Below are positions 8,622 through 10,999 of a stretch of 10,999 nt of DNA, piece after piece. How positions within the stretch are numbered: the stretch's first letter is position 1; every line of letters starts with the position of its first letter. Source of the stretch: Pseudomonadota bacterium. Its GTDB lineage: Bacteria > Pseudomonadota > Gammaproteobacteria > Burkholderiales > Burkholderiaceae_C. The notes beneath the pieces are model-generated. The model saw only the letters and a list, made by a program, of their open reading frames with translations. It was not told the DNA's origin and ran no database searches. Location of the stretch: the NCBI GenBank assembly GCA_023410975.1, contig JAEYPG010000556.1:1-10999 (forward strand), given 5' to 3'. The translations under genes and the position numbers were made by a program.

Positions 8622-10999
8622 CGTACGCCGCCGTCCGCATCGAAGGAACGATCTTCTCGGCCGAGGTCCTGGACCGACTGGAGGACCAGCCCGGCCAGCG
8701 CCCGGCGGACTTCGGCCTGCCGGACGCGTGCCGGCTCAAGGACGAGATCGCCCGCGCCTGGGCCGAGGCGCAGGCGCTCTGGCGCCAGTTTCAGCGCAAG
8801 CTCGTCGCGCTGCCGCCGGACAGTCCCGCCACCCGCGAGACGCGCCAGTGGTGGGTGCTGCCGCTGCTGGGCCTGCTCGGCTGGCGGCTCGAATTCCAGG
8901 CCAAGCACATGGAGGTGAACGGCAAGCTCTATCCGGTCTCGCACCGCGTGGCGAACCGCGGCGGCATGGCCGTGCACGTGCTGGGCTGGCGCGACCCGGC
9001 CGGGCTGGACCGCAAGGCCGAGCCGCGCGCCGGCGCGCCGCGCCTGTCGGCGCATGCGATGGTCCAGGAGGTGCTGAACCGCAGTGAGGAGCTTTATGGG
9101 CTGGTGAGCAACGGCCGCGTGCTGCGGCTGCTGCGCGACAGCTCGCGGCTGGCCCAGCTGAGCTGCCTGGAGTTCGACCTGGAGCGCCTCTTCGGCGACG
9201 GCCTGTTCGCCGACTTCGCGCTGCTGTGGCGGCTGCTGCACGCCAGCCGGTTGCCGTTGCGGCGCGAGTTGGCGGCGCAGTGCTGGCTGGAGCGCTACCA
9301 CCAGGATTCGCTGGACGCCGGCTCGCGCATCCGCGCCGGCCTGTCCCGGGCGGTGGAGCAGGCCTTGAAAGGCCTGGCCAACGGCTTCATCCGGCACCCG
9401 GCCAACGGGGCCTTGCGCGAGCGCCTGCAGAGCGGCGCGCTGGCGGCCGATGGGCTGCATCAGCAGCTGCTGCGGCTGATCTACCGGTTGCTGTTCCTGA
9501 TGGTGATCGAGGAGCGCGGGCTGGTCTTCCCGCCCGGCGTGGAGGCGCGGCGGCGCGAGGTCTACGAGCGCTTCTACAGCTTGCAGCGCCTGCGCCGCCT
9601 GAGCGAGCGGCGCCACCTGGCCGACCACCGCCACGCGGACCTGTGGCCGGCGTTGCGCTCCACCTTCGGGCTGTTCGAAGCCGGCGGCCCCGGCGCGACG
9701 CTGGGGCTGGCGCCGCTGGCCGGCGAGCTGTTCGGCCGCGACGCCATCGCCGACCTGGCCGGCTGCGCGCTGGGCAACGACGCGCTGCTGGAGGCCCTGC
9801 GGGCGCTGAGCCTGTACGCGCACCCGGACAGCGGGCAGCTTTGTCGCGTCAACTACGGCGCGCTGAATGTGGAGGAGCTGGGCTCCGTCTACGAGGGGCT
9901 GCTGGAGTACGCGCCGGTGCTGCTGTGGCAGGGCGCGCAGCCGCTCTTCGATTTCAGGCGCGGCGACGACCGCGCCAATACCGGCTCGCACTACACGCCT
10001 GACGAGCTGGTGCAGCCGCTTTTGAAACACTCGCTGGAACACCTGATCGCTGAGCGGCTGAAGGCACCGGACCGCGCCGCCCGCGAAGCCGCCCTGCTGG
10101 ACCTGCGCGTGGCCGACGTGGCGTGCGGCTCGGGGCACATCCTGCTGGCGGCGGCGCGGCGCATCGCCACGGCGCTGGCCGCCCAGCGCACGGGCGAGGA
10201 GCAGCCCGCGCCCCCGGCCTACCGCGCCGCGGTGCGCGACGGGATCCGGCAGTGCATCTACGGCGTGGACCTGAACCCGCTGGCGGTGGAGCTGTGCAAG
10301 CTGGCGCTGTGGCTGGAAGCGCACGTGCCGGGCGAGCCGCTGGGCTTTCTGGACCACCACGTCAAGTGCGGCAACGCGATCGTGGGTACCGTGCGGCGCG
10401 AGGACGTCGCCCGCCGCGGCGTGCCGGACGAGGCTTTCAGGACCCTGCCGGGCGACGACAAGGACACCGCCGCGGCGCTGCGCCGGCGCAACAAGGCCGA
10501 GCGCGCGGGGCAGGGCAGCCTGGATTTCGACCCGGAGGCGGAGCGCCGCCTGGAGGATGCCCTGCAGGACTGGCGTGCGCTGGACGCCATGCCGGACCAC
10601 ACGCCGGCGCAGGTCGAAGCCAAGGCGGCGCGTTTCGTCCAGCTGTCGCAAGCGCCGCAAGCACGGCTGATGAAGGAGCTGGCCTCGCTGCCGATCGCGC
10701 AGTTCTACCTTCCCAAGCGCGCGGGCTGGCCGGACCTGCACGTGACCGAAGAAGCCTTCCGACAGTACTGGCAGGGCGCGCGCCGGCCGGAAGGCCCGGC
10801 GGTGGAGGCGGCGCTGGCCGTCGCGGACAGGAAGCGCTTCTTCCACTGGTTCCTGGAGTTTCCGGAGGTGATGGCGCGGGGCGGGTTCGATTGCGTGGTG
10901 GGGAATCCGCCGTATATGGGTGGAACGTATTTGAGTGGCAGCTACGGGCACGCTTTCTGTAATTACGTGCGCTGGGAGTTTTTGCCTGCAGGGTTGAGT
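8618..10999 (+). CDS. drmMI: Eco57I-like adenine-N6 DNA methyltransferase, DISARM DrmMI type; 3' end outside window
   Basis: An open frame of 794 codons without a stop to the window end, encoding most of a large gamma-class adenine-N6 methyltransferase related to Eco57I and PglX. An N-terminal region of about 440 residues (with ADFGLP, RQWWVLPLLGLLGW and GLVSNGRVLRLLRDSSRL) precedes the catalytic domain. That domain holds motif X-like GSHYTPDELV (456-465), the AdoMet-binding motif I DVACGSGH (500-507), an acidic GVDLNP (549-554) and the catalytic NPPY (763-766). About 260 residues separate motif I from NPPY, as in other large Eco57I/PglX proteins. Target recognition and C-terminal domains lie beyond the window. 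It starts at GTG 8618 in a GTGA overlap with the SNF2 gene stop. In DISARM this enzyme methylates host DNA so that it is spared. Methyltransferase identity is very strong; the DrmMI name rests on neighbourhood and N-terminal resemblance. Confidence 0.85.

Overview
The window looks like a piece of a GC-rich betaproteobacterial chromosome, probably order Burkholderiales (Comamonadaceae-like). I base this on the NADP-type isocitrate dehydrogenase tail, the PpiD homologue, the housekeeping tRNA genes between them and the strong G/C third-position bias. All genes I accept are on the + strand. No gene-free stretch exceeds 300 bases. The four larger gaps (332-485, 707-862, 939-1062, 3120-3267) hold promoters, hairpins and terminators for the tRNA genes.

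The left part (1-3177) is core genome: the 3' end of icd, two tRNA-Asn(GUU) genes sharing one promoter and one terminator, tRNA-Val(UAC) with its own terminator, ppiD (a membrane-anchored periplasmic folding factor), and tRNA-His(GUG) with a good sigma70 promoter and a strong terminator. The first tRNA-Asn copy differs from the second at one base, the normally invariant T54.

The right part (3178-10999) is an accessory, defence-type operon that starts just after the tRNA-His terminator and runs off the window. It has three genes joined by two 4-base GTGA stop/start overlaps. (1) An 822-residue protein built on the plan of DUF1998/MZB-type superfamily 2 helicases, but with its motor motifs eroded or missing and a nuclease-fold-like C-terminus. 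(2) A 962-residue SNF2-family helicase of the DrmD type with all ATPase motifs intact. (3) A large Eco57I-like adenine-N6 methyltransferase of the DrmMI type, cut by the window end shortly after its NPPY motif.

DrmD plus DrmMI is the signature pair of class 1 DISARM, an anti-phage restriction-modification-like system. The best reading is a DISARM or DISARM-like system whose first gene is a probable pseudo-helicase rather than a recognisable DrmA, DrmB or DrmC. Whether those three follow downstream cannot be seen here. If they do not, this would be a distinct three-gene (or larger) system in which a dead helicase scaffold works with a live SNF2 motor and a methyltransferase that marks self DNA. 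No integrase, transposase, CRISPR array or rRNA was found.
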